Source: Mycolicibacter heraklionensis
GTDB taxonomy: Bacteria > Actinomycetota > Actinomycetes > Mycobacteriales > Mycobacteriaceae
Assembly (NCBI GenBank): GCA_001673575.1
Contig: LZME01000114.1
Coordinates: forward strand, 1 to 41,645
Reading direction: 5' to 3'
Length of the DNA stretch: 41,645 nt
Below are positions 26,722-35,917 of this stretch, piece after piece. The notes below the pieces were generated by a model. That model was not told the DNA's origin. It did not search any database and saw only the letters and a list, made by a program, of their open reading frames with translations. Position 1 is the stretch's first letter. Each line of letters starts with the position of its first letter. The position numbers and the translations under genes are program-made.

Positions 26722-27961
26722 CGTTGTCCAGCGCCATCTCGATGTTGTTCAGGTGCTGCTGGTAGTTGTGCGTGAACAGAGTGGTGCCGTCCTTGTCGAT
26801 CGTCACGAAGTACAGCCAGTCGCCCGGCTCCGGATGCTCGGCGGCATGCAGGGCGTCCGTTCCCGGTGAGCAGATCGGAGTGGCCGGCAGCCCGTCGGAG
26901 GCGTAGGTGTTCCACGGCGTCACCTTGGCCCGGTCGGCGTCGGTGGTGGCCACCTCCTGGCGGTCCAGCGGATAGTTGACCGTCGAGTCGAACTCCAGCC
27001 GCTGCGGCTCCCCCAACCGGTTGTCGATGACCCGGGCCACCTTGGCGAAGTCCTGCGGCAGCGCTTCGCGTTGCACCAGCGACGCCACCACCAGCATCTC
27101 GTAGGGCGTCATGCCCAGCTGCGCGGCGGTGCCGGGCAGGCCGGACTTGTCCAGCTCCGCGCTGCTCTGGCTGATCAATTTCGACAGCACGGTAGGCGCC
27201 GACGCGGTCGGGTCGACGTTCCAGGTGCCCGCCGTGATCAGCCCCTCGAGGCGTCGGTGGTCGCGCCCCATCTTGCTGACCGGCCCCAAGGCCCACTCGG
27301 GCACCGACAGTGCCTGCGGCGTCTCGATCTCCGCGGCGCGACGCAGATCCTGGGCTTTCAGGCAGGTGCGGTCACCGTTGAGGTCCAGGCAGCTGGCCTC
27401 GGCGATGAGGGTGAACAGTCCCGGCGTCACCCGGTCGGTCTTCATGTCCGTGGTGTCATCGAGTTGACGGCCCTCCGGAATCACCAGCTTGCCCACCCGA
27501 TTCTGCGGGTCGGCGAGCTGCTGCACCGCGGTGGCCGCCGGGATCTCGGCCCGCAACCGGTAGAAGCCGGGCTGGATCGCGGCGATGGCGGAGTTGCCCT
27601 GAGCGGCGCCCAGGAACGTTCCGACGTTGGCGATCACCCCCGCCTCCAACATGGTTTCGGCGATCGCGGTGGTGAAGTCACCCTCATGCACCTCGATCAG
27701 CACCTGCTGGCCGCCGTCACCGGTGAAGTCGACGACGGGACCGCTGGAGTGCCAGTACTTGGAGCCCAGGAAGACCCCGGCGATCGCGACCAGGACGATC
27801 AGCGCCACACCGAGGCCCCGGGCGATCCGGCGGTGCCGGTTGAGCTGGCGTCGCCGCCGGTTTTCCCGAGCCCGCTGGGTCCGGCTCATCCGGCGCCGCG
27901 GCGGCCCTACCGCTTCCGGTTTGGCCTTGCCGTAAGCCGTCCCACGGTGTTCGTCAGACAT
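26699..27961 (-). CDS. mltG: Endolytic murein transglycosylase
   Basis: 420-residue YceG/MltG-family lytic transglycosylase that cuts nascent peptidoglycan and sets glycan length. A long basic cytoplasmic N-terminus ([20 protein letters not shown]) precedes one membrane helix at about 47-67 ([20 protein letters not shown]). The extracellular part contains a LysM-like region and the catalytic segment [20 protein letters not shown] with E299, and ends with [20 protein letters not shown]. It is longer in its middle part than the ~340-residue E. coli enzyme, as in mycobacterial homologues. The ATG overlaps the ruvX stop by 8 bases. Confidence 0.95.
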   Translation of the reverse strand: MSDEHRGTAYGKAKPEAVGPPRRRMSRTQRARENRRRRQLNRHRRIARGLGVALIVLVAIAGVFLGSKYWHSSGPVVDFTGDGGQQVLIEVHEGDFTTAIAETMLEAGVIANVGTFLGAAQGNSAIAAIQPGFYRLRAEIPAATAVQQLADPQNRVGKLVIPEGRQLDDTTDMKTDRVTPGLFTLIAEASCLDLNGDRTCLKAQDLRRAAEIETPQALSVPEWALGPVSKMGRDHRRLEGLITAGTWNVDPTASAPTVLSKLISQSSAELDKSGLPGTAAQLGMTPYEMLVVASLVQREALPQDFAKVARVIDNRLGEPQRLEFDSTVNYPLDRQEVATTDADRAKVTPWNTYASDGLPATPICSPGTDALHAAEHPEPGDWLYFVTIDKDGTTLFTHNYQQHLNNIEMALDNGVLDSSR

Positions 27962-28478
27962 CGTTGTCCTCCGTCGGGGCCGGCGCGCTCAGGGCCCGGC
28001 GCTGGTCGAGCCAGCTCTGCAGGATCGTCACCGCGGCGGCCTGGTCGATCACCGAACGCTGACGCTTGGAGCGCATCCCGGCGGCGTGCAGCGACCGCGC
28101 CGCGCTGACCGTGCTCAGGCGCTCGTCGGCCAGCCGCACGGGCGCGAGCCGGCGTCGTTGGGACAGCACCCGGGCCAGATCGTCGGCCACCGCGATGGCG
28201 TCCTCCGCGGCCGAGCCGGCCCGGTCGGCCAGGGTGCGCGGCAAGCCGACCACGACTTCGACGACGTCGTATTCGTCGGCAAGGTCAGCCAGTCGGCGCA
28301 GGTGGGAGCCGGAGGCGTGTCGTCGCACCGTCTCCACCGGGGTCGCCAAGAGTCCGTCGGGGTCGCTACACGACACCCCGATCCGCACACTGCCCACATC
28401 CACCCCGAGCCGTCGTCCGCGGCCGGGATCGTCCGGCCCGCCGGGCCGGTCCGGGGTGCGATGGTGGGGTGAGGTCAC
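27954..28478 (-). CDS. ruvX: Holliday-junction-resolvase-like protein YqgF/RuvX
   Basis: 174-residue RNase H-fold nuclease, implicated in 5' maturation of pre-16S rRNA. The first catalytic acidic residue is in [20 protein letters not shown], followed by [20 protein letters not shown] and [12 protein letters not shown]; the last acid is in [16 protein letters not shown]. About 20 extra N-terminal residues rich in Pro, Gly and Arg are present. The start is GTG at 28478, overlapping the alaS stop as GTGA. This alaS-ruvX-mltG-aroE order is conserved in mycobacteria. Confidence 0.95.
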   Translation of the reverse strand: MTSPHHRTPDRPGGPDDPGRGRRLGVDVGSVRIGVSCSDPDGLLATPVETVRRHASGSHLRRLADLADEYDVVEVVVGLPRTLADRAGSAAEDAIAVADDLARVLSQRRRLAPVRLADERLSTVSAARSLHAAGMRSKRQRSVIDQAAAVTILQSWLDQRRALSAPAPTEDNDV

Positions 28479-31168
28479 GCCGGCGCGCTCCGGGCGACCG
28501 CCGCGCGGACCGCCGCGAGCGCGGCTTCGATCCCGGCGGAGTCCTTACCGGAGCCCTGCGCCAGATCGGCCTTGCCACCGCCACGGCCGGACACCGCCGC
28601 CGCCAAATCCTTGACCAGGTCATCGGCGCGCAACCCGAGCTCTTGCGCGGCGGCGTTGGCGGCCACCACATAAGGCACGCTGCCTTGCGAATCCGAGCCA
28701 TCGGCGATCAGCGCCACCACGGCCGGGCCCTCGCCCAGCTTGCCGCGAATGTCGCCGACCAGCGAACGCAGGTCGCCTGCGCCGATTCCGCCCGACATCC
28801 GCTGCGCCACCAGCCGCACGTTACCGATCTGTTCGGCACCGGCGGCGGCATTCGCGGCAGCCGCTCGGGCACTGGCCAGCCGGGCGCGGTCCAGCTCCTT
28901 CTCGGCGGCCTTGAGCCGCTCGACCAGGTTGGCCACCCGAGCCGGCACTTCCTCCGAGGGCACCTTCAACGACGAGGCCAGCCCGGCCATCAACGCCCGC
29001 TCCTTGGCCAGATGCCGGAACGAGTCCAGTCCCACGTAGGCCTCGACGCGGCGCACACCGGAGCCGACCGACGATTCGCCCAGGATGGTGACCGGACCGA
29101 TCTGCGCCGAGTTGTGCACGTGGGTGCCGCCGCACAGTTCCAGTGAGAACGGCCCGCCGATCTCGACGACGCGCACCTTCTCGGGGTACTTCTCGCCGAA
29201 CATCGCCATGGCGCCCATGGCCTTGGCCTTCTCGAGGTCTTCGGTGAAGGTGTGCACCTCGAAGTCGGCCTGGACCGCCTCGTTGGTGACCTCCTCGACT
29301 TGGCGGCGTTGCTCGTCGCTGAGCGCGCCCTGCCAGTTGAAGTCGAACCGTAGATAACCGGGCCGGTTCAGCGAGCCGGCCTGAACCGCGTTGGGCCCCA
29401 ACACCTGCCGCAGCGCGGCGTGCACCATGTGGGTGCCCGAGTGCCCCTGGGTGGCGCCCTTGCGCCAGCCGGCGTCCACCGCTGCGGTGACCGTGTCGCC
29501 CTCGACGAATTCGCCGGACTCGACGTTGACCCGGTGCACGAACAGCGTCTGAGCGATCTTCTGCACGTCGGTGACCGCGGCTTGGGCGGTGCCGGCGCTG
29601 ATAGTGCCGGCGTCGGCGATCTGCCCGCCGGCCTCGGCATACAGCGGGGTGCGGTCCAACACCAGCTCGACGCGATCCGCGGCGACATCCTCATGCGACA
29701 CCACCGGCACCCGCTTGCCGTCGACGAAGATGCCCAGGATGCGGCCCTCGGTGGTGAGCTCGTTGAACCCGGTGAACTCGGTGGGTCCGGCGTCGATCAG
29801 CTCCCGGTAGGCGCTCAGGTCGGCGTGGGCGTGCTTGCGCGCGGCGGCGTCGGCCTTGGCGCGCTGTCGCTGCTCGGCCATCAGCGTGCGGAACCCGGCC
29901 TCGTCGACCTGCAGTCCGGCCTCCGAGGCCATCTCCAGGGTGAGTTCGATCGGGAAGCCGTAGGTGTCGTGCAGGGCGAAGGCGTCGCTGCCGGAGAGCA
30001 CGGTGGCCCCGGCGGACCGGGTGGCTGCCGCCGCGTCCTCGAACAGCTTCGAGCCCGAGGTCAGGGTGCGGTTGAACGCGGTCTCCTCGGCGACCGCGAT
30101 CCGGTTGATCCGGTCGAAGTCGGTGACCAGTTCTGGGTACGACGGACCCATCGCGTCACGCACGGTTGCCATCAGGTCGCCGACGATCGGACCCTCGATG
30201 CCCAGCAGCTTGGCCGAGCGGATCACTCGGCGCAGCAGCCGGCGCAGCACGTAGCCGCGGCCGTCGTTGCCGGGGCTCACGCCGTCACCGATCAGGATGG
30301 CCGCGGTGCGGGAGTGGTCGGCGATGATCCGGTAGCGCACGTCGTCGGCGTCATTGCCGGTGCTGTAGCCGCGCGGCGCGCGGGTGGCGACCAGGTCGAT
30401 GACCGGGCGAACCAGGTCGGTCTCGTAGACGTTGTGCACACCCTGGAGCAGGAAGGCGACCCGCTCGATGCCCATGCCGGTGTCGATGTTCTGGCGCGGC
30501 AGCGGCCCGAGGATCTCGAAGTCCTCCTTGGAGGTGCCCTCGCCGCGCTCGTTCTGCATGAACACGAGGTTCCAGATCTCGATGTAGCGGTCCTCGTTGG
30601 CGACCGGGCCGCCGTCGACACCGAAATCGGGGCCGCGGTCGTAGTAGATCTCCGACGACGGGCCGCAGGGTCCGGGGATGCCCATCGACCAGTAGTTGTC
30701 GGCCATGCCGCGGCGCTGGATCCGCTCGAGCGGCAATCCCGCGATCTCCTGCCACAACGCGATGGCCTCGTCGTCGTCGAGATAGACGGTGGCCCACAGC
30801 CGTTCGGGGTCCAGTCCGTAGCCGCCGTCGGCGACGCTGCCCGTCAGCAGCGTCCAGGCCAGTTCGATGGCACCGCGCTTGAAGTAGTCGCCGAACGAGA
30901 AGTTGCCGGCCATCTGGAAGAAGGTGTTGTGCCGGGTGGTGATGCCCACCTCGTCGATATCCGGGGTACGGATGCACTTCTGGATGCTGGTGGCGGTGGC
31001 GTACGGCGGGGTGCGCTGGCCCAGGAAGAACGGCACGAACTGCACCATGCCGGCGTTGATGAACAACAGGTTGGGGTCATCCAGGATCACCGAAGCGCTG
31101 GGCACCTCGGTGTGGCCCGCTTTCACGAAGTGATCGAGGAAGCGTTTCCTGATCTCGTGTGTCTGCAC
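28475..31168 (-). CDS. alaS: Alanyl-tRNA synthetase
   Basis: 897-residue class II synthetase that charges tRNA-Ala. The N-terminal aminoacylation domain reads [20 protein letters not shown] and [19 protein letters not shown]. The editing domain has the metal motif [16 protein letters not shown] and the distal [13 protein letters not shown]. The C-Ala domain ends with [14 protein letters not shown]. Length is the usual one. The start is GTG at 31168 ([10 protein letters not shown]), with GGGAAG about 11 bases upstream. It leads the alaS-ruvX-mltG-aroE-prepilin peptidase unit. Confidence 0.98.
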   Translation of the reverse strand: MQTHEIRKRFLDHFVKAGHTEVPSASVILDDPNLLFINAGMVQFVPFFLGQRTPPYATATSIQKCIRTPDIDEVGITTRHNTFFQMAGNFSFGDYFKRGAIELAWTLLTGSVADGGYGLDPERLWATVYLDDDEAIALWQEIAGLPLERIQRRGMADNYWSMGIPGPCGPSSEIYYDRGPDFGVDGGPVANEDRYIEIWNLVFMQNERGEGTSKEDFEILGPLPRQNIDTGMGIERVAFLLQGVHNVYETDLVRPVIDLVATRAPRGYSTGNDADDVRYRIIADHSRTAAILIGDGVSPGNDGRGYVLRRLLRRVIRSAKLLGIEGPIVGDLMATVRDAMGPSYPELVTDFDRINRIAVAEETAFNRTLTSGSKLFEDAAAATRSAGATVLSGSDAFALHDTYGFPIELTLEMASEAGLQVDEAGFRTLMAEQRQRAKADAAARKHAHADLSAYRELIDAGPTEFTGFNELTTEGRILGIFVDGKRVPVVSHEDVAADRVELVLDRTPLYAEAGGQIADAGTISAGTAQAAVTDVQKIAQTLFVHRVNVESGEFVEGDTVTAAVDAGWRKGATQGHSGTHMVHAALRQVLGPNAVQAGSLNRPGYLRFDFNWQGALSDEQRRQVEEVTNEAVQADFEVHTFTEDLEKAKAMGAMAMFGEKYPEKVRVVEIGGPFSLELCGGTHVHNSAQIGPVTILGESSVGSGVRRVEAYVGLDSFRHLAKERALMAGLASSLKVPSEEVPARVANLVERLKAAEKELDRARLASARAAAANAAAGAEQIGNVRLVAQRMSGGIGAGDLRSLVGDIRGKLGEGPAVVALIADGSDSQGSVPYVVAANAAAQELGLRADDLVKDLAAAVSGRGGGKADLAQGSGKDSAGIEAALAAVRAAVARSAPA

Positions 31169-31183
31169 TATCTATCGCTTCCC

Positions 31184-31206
31184 GCCGTCTCGTCCATTTA
31201 GACGGC
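31184..31206 (-). promoter_or_regulatory. Hairpin in the alaS leader, with a -10-like element upstream
   Basis: Minus strand GCCGTCT, a 9-base loop, then AGACGGC: a perfect 7-bp stem that ends 16 bases before the alaS GTG. A TACTGT sequence at 31210-31215 could be the -10 of alaS, in which case the hairpin lies at or near the 5' end of the mRNA. It could also be a weak terminator for the yjbQ-containing unit that ends at 31253. There is no T-tract. Confidence 0.4.
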
Positions 31207-31252
31207 ACTACAGTACCGGGCTGCCGATCGCGTTCTCAGCAGGCAAGGATCC

Positions 31253-31672
31253 TCAGGTGGCGGCGTCACCGACAAAGCTCAGTCGCACACTTCGACGAGG
31301 GTTGTCGCGGTTCAGGTCGACCAGGACCACCGACTGCCAGATTCCCAGCAGCGGCTCACCGTCAACCACCGGAACCGTGATCGACGGCGCGACGATAGCC
31401 GGCAGCACATGATCGGCTCCGTGTCCGGGCGAGCCGTGCGCGTGCCGATAACGATCGTCGCGCGGCAGCAGCCTCTCCAACGTGTCGACCAGGTCGGAGT
31501 CGGACCCGGCGCCGGTCTCGATGATCGCCACCCCGGCCGTCGCGTGCGGTACGAAGACGTTGCACAGTCCCGACCGACCACTGCCGTGGCCGGCGCAGAA
31601 CGCCCGCACCTGCTCGGTGAGGTCGACGGTGCAACGCCGGGAGGTGTCGATGTCGAGCACTTCCGTGTTCAT
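31253..31672 (-). CDS. YjbQ/UPF0047 family protein (Rv2556c type)
   Basis: 139-residue single-domain protein of the YjbQ family, which in some members shows weak thiamine-phosphate synthase activity. The signature reads LCNVFVPHATAGVAIIETGA with the conserved histidine, followed by HGADHVLPAIVAPSITVPV and GIWQSVVLVDLNRDNPRRSV. The ATG is at 31672. In M. tuberculosis Rv2556c occupies the same position before alaS. Here it follows a CoA-ester lyase gene by 25 bases on the same strand, so it may be co-transcribed with the accessory CoA cluster. Physiological role unknown. Confidence 0.9.
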   Translation of the reverse strand: MNTEVLDIDTSRRCTVDLTEQVRAFCAGHGSGRSGLCNVFVPHATAGVAIIETGAGSDSDLVDTLERLLPRDDRYRHAHGSPGHGADHVLPAIVAPSITVPVVDGEPLLGIWQSVVLVDLNRDNPRRSVRLSFVGDAAT

Positions 31673-31697
31673 AGCTCCAGGGTAGGAGCCGCCCCGG

Positions 31698-32603
31698 TCA
31701 GCGCTTCCCGTTGATCAGTGCCACCCGAGCCACGGTGTTCTGGGCCAACTTCACGTGTGCGGCATCGACCAGCACCCCGTCGACCCCGACCGCGCCCAGC
31801 CCCTTCGCCTCGCCCTCGCGGTAGGCGGCCATATTGCGTTCGGCCAGGGCGATCTCCTGGGCGGTCGGTGAGAACACCGTGTTGGCGACCGGAATCTGGG
31901 TGGGATGGATCGCCCACTTGCCGGTGAAGCCGTACAGCGAGGACCGGCGGGCCTCGCGCTCGTAGCCCTCGAGGTTTGCGTAGTCGGGGTAGGGCGAGTC
32001 GATGGCCTCGATGCCGGCGATGCGCGCCGCGACCATCACCTTGTTGCGGGCGTAGTGCCAGAAGTCGCCCGGGTAGTCCCAGATCGGCACGAAGTTGGTG
32101 TCCACCCGCGCGCCCTGAGACAGCGAGAAGTCCCCGACCCCGAAGATCAACGCATCGATCCGCGGGCTGGCCGTGGCGATCTCCTCGGCGTTGGCCAGCC
32201 CCTCGACCTCCTCGATGAGCACCTCGAGGCGGATCGGGCGTTCCAGACCGAGTTTGGCCTCCAGCTGGGTGAGCAGCAGGTCGACCCACCAAACGTCGCG
32301 GGCGGTGCAGGCCTTGGGGACGACGATGGTGTCCAGATTGGCCCCGGCGGCGGTGACCACCTCGATGATGTCGTCGTGGCACCACTGCGTGTCCAGACCG
32401 TTGATCCGGATGGCGCGCGCGGTGCGTCCCCAGTCCAGTTCGTTCAGCGCGGTGATCACCTTGGCGCGAGCGCCGACTTTCTCGGCGGGCGCGGTCGCAT
32501 CCTCCAGGTCGAGGAAGACCAGGTCGGCCTGCGAGGCGGCCGCCTTGGCGAACATGTTCTCGTTGGCGGCCGGTACGGCCAGCTCGGAACGGCGTAACAG
32601 CAT
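31698..32603 (-). CDS. HpcH/HpaI-CitE-type CoA-ester lyase
   Basis: 301-residue TIM-barrel enzyme of the CitE/malyl-CoA lyase family, which cleaves beta-hydroxyacyl-CoA (malyl-CoA-like) esters. Typical segments are RSELAVPAANENMFAKAAAS, DLVFLDLEDATAPAEK (metal/substrate acid), RINGLDTQW, VVPKACTARD, LEVLIEEVEGLANAEEI and GFTGKWAIHPTQIPVAN. The start is the ATG at 32603 (MLLRRSELAV), with AGGAG eight bases upstream. The open frame continues ten codons to 32633, covering the Shine-Dalgarno. The gene lies 16 bases after the CoA-transferase, supporting a shared pathway in which an acid is activated, then split. Confidence 0.9.
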   Translation of the reverse strand: MLLRRSELAVPAANENMFAKAAASQADLVFLDLEDATAPAEKVGARAKVITALNELDWGRTARAIRINGLDTQWCHDDIIEVVTAAGANLDTIVVPKACTARDVWWVDLLLTQLEAKLGLERPIRLEVLIEEVEGLANAEEIATASPRIDALIFGVGDFSLSQGARVDTNFVPIWDYPGDFWHYARNKVMVAARIAGIEAIDSPYPDYANLEGYEREARRSSLYGFTGKWAIHPTQIPVANTVFSPTAQEIALAERNMAAYREGEAKGLGAVGVDGVLVDAAHVKLAQNTVARVALINGKR

Positions 32604-32619
32604 GGGCTGATCTCCTAAC

Positions 32620-33816
32620 TCACAACACGCCACGGGCGTGCAGGTCGTCGATGTCGGATGAGGTGAGGCCGAGCAGTTCGCGGTAGACCTCGGCGTTGTG
32701 CTCCCCCAGGCGCGGGCCCAGGTGCTCGACGCGCCCGGCCGCGTCGGAGAAGCGTGGCACCGGGGCCTGGACGGTCATCGCGCCCAGTTCGTCGTCCTCG
32801 ACCTGAACAAAGACTTCGCGGTGCGCCAGCTGATCGTCGGCGACCAGGTCGGTGATGTCGTACACCGCTGCGGCCGCGACCTGTTCGGCGTCGAACACCG
32901 CCATGGCTTCGTCCAGGGTTTTGGTCGCCACCCACTCGGCGACCACCTGGTCGACTTCGCGGGCGCGGGCCAGCCGGCGCTGCGGGTCGGAAAAATCGGC
33001 GTCGTCCACCAGGTCGGCGCGCCCGATCGCCCGAAACACCCGCAGTGCCAACGCCGGTGAACTGCCCGACATGGCCAGCCAGCGACCGTCGGCGGTGCGG
33101 TAGGTGTTGCGCGGCGCCGAGATGTCCCAGCGGTTGCCGGCCCGGGTCGGCACCAACCCGAGCTGGTCGTAGCCGAGCAGGGTCTGCTCCAGCAGGCGCG
33201 CCAGCGGGTCGATGAGGTTGACGTCGATCAGCTGACCCGGCCCGCCGTGCACGTCGCGGTGATAGAGCGCCATCATCACCGCGTAGGCAGCGTTGAGCGA
33301 CGCGACGCCGTCGGCCAGCATGAACGGCGGCAGAGTGGGCGGACCGTCGGCTTCACCGGTGATGTTGGCGAAGCCGCTCATCGCCTCACCGAGGGTGCCG
33401 AAGCCCGGCCTCTCACTCTTGGGACCGGAGAGCCCGAAGCCGGTGATGTGCAGCATCACGATGCGGTCGTTGACCGCGCGCAGCGCCTCGTAGTCCAACC
33501 CCCAGCCGCGCAGGGTCTGCGGACGGGTGTTGGCGATCACCACATCGGCGGTGGCCACCAGTTTGCGCACCAGCTCCTGGCCTTCGGGCACCCGCAGGTT
33601 GCAGGTGATCGAGCGCTTGTTGCGCGATACCGACTTCCACATCAGACCGACCCCGTCGCGCTGGTTGCCCCAGCCGCGGATCGGGTCCCCGGACCCGGGT
33701 TGCTCGACCTTGATGACATCGGCACCGAACTCGCCGAGATAGGTCGCCACCAGTGGCGCGGCCGCCAAGGTCGCCAGGTCGAGCACTCGGACGCCGGCTA
33801 GCATCGCCCCCGTCAT
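32620..33816 (-). CDS. CaiB/BaiF-family CoA-transferase
   Basis: 398-residue class III CoA-transferase that moves CoA between carboxylic acids without free energy cost. It begins MLAGVRVLDLATLAAAPLVA with the family GADVIKVEQPGSGDPIRGWG; the nucleophilic aspartate is D169 in FMLADGVASLNAAYAV. The C-terminus RLGEHNAEVYRELLGL is typical. The ATG at 33816 overlaps the monooxygenase stop by four bases, so their translation is coupled. Combined with the lyase downstream, it would activate a product of the monooxygenase. The acid used cannot be deduced. Confidence 0.93.
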   Translation of the reverse strand: MTGAMLAGVRVLDLATLAAAPLVATYLGEFGADVIKVEQPGSGDPIRGWGNQRDGVGLMWKSVSRNKRSITCNLRVPEGQELVRKLVATADVVIANTRPQTLRGWGLDYEALRAVNDRIVMLHITGFGLSGPKSERPGFGTLGEAMSGFANITGEADGPPTLPPFMLADGVASLNAAYAVMMALYHRDVHGGPGQLIDVNLIDPLARLLEQTLLGYDQLGLVPTRAGNRWDISAPRNTYRTADGRWLAMSGSSPALALRVFRAIGRADLVDDADFSDPQRRLARAREVDQVVAEWVATKTLDEAMAVFDAEQVAAAAVYDITDLVADDQLAHREVFVQVEDDELGAMTVQAPVPRFSDAAGRVEHLGPRLGEHNAEVYRELLGLTSSDIDDLHARGVL

Positions 33817-35168
33817 GCCGGCACGGCGGCCGCGGCGGGCCGGGGCAGGCCTAGGTGCTCACGCAGGGTGTTGCCTTCATAGTGGGTGCGGAACAGACCG
33901 CGACGCTGCAGCTCCGGGACGACCATGCGGACGACGTCCTCGTAGGAACCCGGCGAATGCGTTGCGGCCAAGACGAATCCGTCGCAGGCGCCGCCATGGA
34001 ACCACTCCTCCATCTGGTCGGCGACCTGAGCGCCGGTACCGACGAAGCGTGGTCCCTGCAGCAGGGTGGCCCGATGCCCGGCAAGGTCGCGCAACGTGAT
34101 GTCACCGCCGATGTGGGCGCGCAGGTTCTGGACCAGACCGCGGATTCCTGACACTGACGCGATCAGCTCGTCGGTGATCGGATCGTCGAGGTTGTGCTGG
34201 GCGAAGTCATAGTTCATCAGCTCCGAGAGCAGCGTGAGCGACGCCATCGGGTGCACCAGGTCGTTGAGCAGGATCTGTTCGCGGTCTTTGGCCTGGGCCT
34301 CGGTTTCGCCGACCACCGCGTAGGCCATCGGGCAGAGTTTCACTGTCGCCGGATCACGCCCGGAGTCGCCGATACGTTCCTTCTGATCGGCGTAGTGGCT
34401 GCGCGCCACCTCGATACCCGGGTCTCCGGTGAAGATCAGATCCGCCCAGCGGGACGCGAAATCGCGGCCGCGGCCCGACGACCCGGCCTGCAGGATCACC
34501 GGACGACCCTGCGGGGTGCGCGGCACGGTCAACGGTCCGCGCGAGGAGAAGTACTCGCCGATGTGGTTGAGTTCGTGCACCTTGGCCGGGTCGGCGAAGA
34601 TGCCGGCTCCGCGATCAGCCACGATCGCGCCGTCTTCCCAGGTGTCCCAGAGCCCGGCGACGACGTCGAGGAACTCGTCGGCGCGATCGTAGCGTTCGTC
34701 GTGGCTGAGATGGCTTTCCAGGCCGTAGTTGTGCGCCTCACTGTCATTGACCGAGGTCACCACGTTCCACGCTGCCCGGCCGCCCGACAGGTGGTCGAGG
34801 CTGGCGAAGGTGCGGGCCACGTGGAACGGCGGGTAGTACGTGGTGGAGTACGTGGCGCCCAAGCCGATCTTCGAGGTCGCCTGGGCGAGAACGCCGAGCA
34901 CCACGGACAGATCCAGCTTTACCGGCCGCGCTCCGTAGCGAACCGCTTCGGCGACCGAACCGCCGTAGATGCCCGGCATCGCGAGTCTGTCGTCGAAGAA
35001 CATCAGATCGAAGCAGCCTTCTTCGAGCTGCCGGCCGATCTTGGCGTAGTAGGAGGCGTCGAGGTAGCCGTGCTCGCTGGCGGGATGGCGCCACGATCCG
35101 GCATACACCGAGGCGTTGCCGGCTTGCATGAAGGCGACCAGCGCCATCTGATCGGTCCGTTTCGTCAT
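33813..35168 (-). CDS. FMN-dependent monooxygenase of the NtaA/SnaA/DszA family
   Basis: 451-residue luciferase-like monooxygenase that needs reduced FMN from a partner reductase. Characteristic segments are MALVAFMQAGNASVYAGSWR, FDLMFFDDRLAMPGIYGG, TYYPPFHVARTFASLDHLSG, GRAAWNVVTSVNDSEAHNYG, and VILQAGSSGRGRDFASRWAD; these are typical of DszA and nitrilotriacetate monooxygenase (NtaA). I place the start at ATG 35168 (MTKRTDQMAL); the longer frame to 35204 crosses the palindromic operator. It leads the monooxygenase/CoA-transferase/CoA-lyase set and diverges from a GntR gene. The substrate may be a sulfone, amine or aromatic side chain; the sequence does not tell. Confidence 0.92.
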   Translation of the reverse strand: MTKRTDQMALVAFMQAGNASVYAGSWRHPASEHGYLDASYYAKIGRQLEEGCFDLMFFDDRLAMPGIYGGSVAEAVRYGARPVKLDLSVVLGVLAQATSKIGLGATYSTTYYPPFHVARTFASLDHLSGGRAAWNVVTSVNDSEAHNYGLESHLSHDERYDRADEFLDVVAGLWDTWEDGAIVADRGAGIFADPAKVHELNHIGEYFSSRGPLTVPRTPQGRPVILQAGSSGRGRDFASRWADLIFTGDPGIEVARSHYADQKERIGDSGRDPATVKLCPMAYAVVGETEAQAKDREQILLNDLVHPMASLTLLSELMNYDFAQHNLDDPITDELIASVSGIRGLVQNLRAHIGGDITLRDLAGHRATLLQGPRFVGTGAQVADQMEEWFHGGACDGFVLAATHSPGSYEDVVRMVVPELQRRGLFRTHYEGNTLREHLGLPRPAAAAVPA

Positions 35169-35183
35169 AACCCAATATCTACC

Positions 35184-35199
35184 ATCTGATATATCAGAT
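35184..35199. promoter_or_regulatory. Perfect 16-bp palindrome, GntR operator candidate
   Basis: ATCTGATATATCAGAT is its own reverse complement. It lies 15 bases upstream of the monooxygenase ATG and 38 bases before the divergent GntR start, in an AT-rich island in otherwise GC-rich DNA. TGATATATCA-like cores are common FCD/FadR-type GntR sites. It could control both directions. Confidence 0.75.
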
Positions 35200-35225
35200 A
35201 TCAACTATTGAGTTTCAAAGGCGTG

Positions 35226-35231
35226 TACGAT
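35226..35231 (+). promoter_or_regulatory. -10 element of the GntR gene, leaderless
   Basis: TACGAT (TANNNT) six bases before the GTG at 35238. Transcription would start at the GTG itself. This is the reason for choosing that start over the upstream in-frame TTG at 35208. Confidence 0.5.
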
Positions 35232-35237
35232 TCGCCT

Positions 35238-35897
35238 GTGGCGGCCAACAATGTCGACATCGGGGGCACCGTGCGCGAGCGCGCGGCCCGTGAGCTGCGC
35301 AACCGCATCCTTACCGGTGAATTGGCGCCCGGCACCCGCCTCGACCTCGACGCCATCACCACGGAGTTCGCCACTAGCCGCACGCCGGTGCGCGAGGCTC
35401 TGCTGGAGTTGTCCTACGAAGGCCTCGTGGAGGTCGCACCGCGCAGCGGCGTCACGGTGATCGGCATCCGCCCCGAGGACGTACTGGACAGCTTCACCAT
35501 CCTGGGCGTGCTGACCGGCCAAGCCGCCGCCTGGGCCGCCGAGCGGATTTCCTCCGCCGACGTCGAGCGCCTGCGGACGCTGACCGCCGAAGTCGAGGCG
35601 CTGCGTGGCTCGGACGCCATCGGCGACGCCAACTGGCAGTTCCACCAAGAGATTCATCGGGCCGCACATTCGCCGCAACTGCTCAACCAGATCCGGCACG
35701 CGGCGCGGGTGGTACCGACGAACTTCCTGACGGTGTTCCCCGAGCACGAGCACCATTCGCTGGAAGACCACCGCAAGCTGGTGCAGGCCCTGGCCGACCG
35801 CGACGCCGAAGCCGCGCGCGCCATTGCCGAGCAGCACGTTCTGGACGCCGGCCGCTCCCTCGCCGACTGGCTGGGCCAGACCGGCTCGGCCGGCTGA
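35238..35897 (+). CDS. GntR-family regulator, FCD (FadR) type
   Basis: 219-residue regulator. The winged helix (about residues 12-75) reads RERAARELRNRILTGELAPG, DAITTEFATSRTPVREALLE and LSYEGLVEVAPRSGVTVIGI. The C-terminal FCD domain is all-helical and has the metal-binding-type histidines in NWQFHQEIHRAAHSPQLLNQ and HHSLEDHRKLVQAL. The start is uncertain: GTG at 35238 fits a leaderless -10 element, while TTG at 35208 would add ten residues and lie eight bases from the operator. Divergent position next to the monooxygenase/CoA cluster suggests it is that cluster's ligand-responsive regulator. Confidence 0.9.
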   Translation: MAANNVDIGGTVRERAARELRNRILTGELAPGTRLDLDAITTEFATSRTPVREALLELSYEGLVEVAPRSGVTVIGIRPEDVLDSFTILGVLTGQAAAWAAERISSADVERLRTLTAEVEALRGSDAIGDANWQFHQEIHRAAHSPQLLNQIRHAARVVPTNFLTVFPEHEHHSLEDHRKLVQALADRDAEAARAIAEQHVLDAGRSLADWLGQTGSAG

Positions 35898-35917
35898 CGA
35901 AAAGCTCGCCTGGTGAG

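Noticed and set aside
29420..31201. Plus-strand open frame of 593 codons opposite alaS
   Set aside because: Antisense shadow of a complete alanyl-tRNA synthetase, without recognisable motifs.
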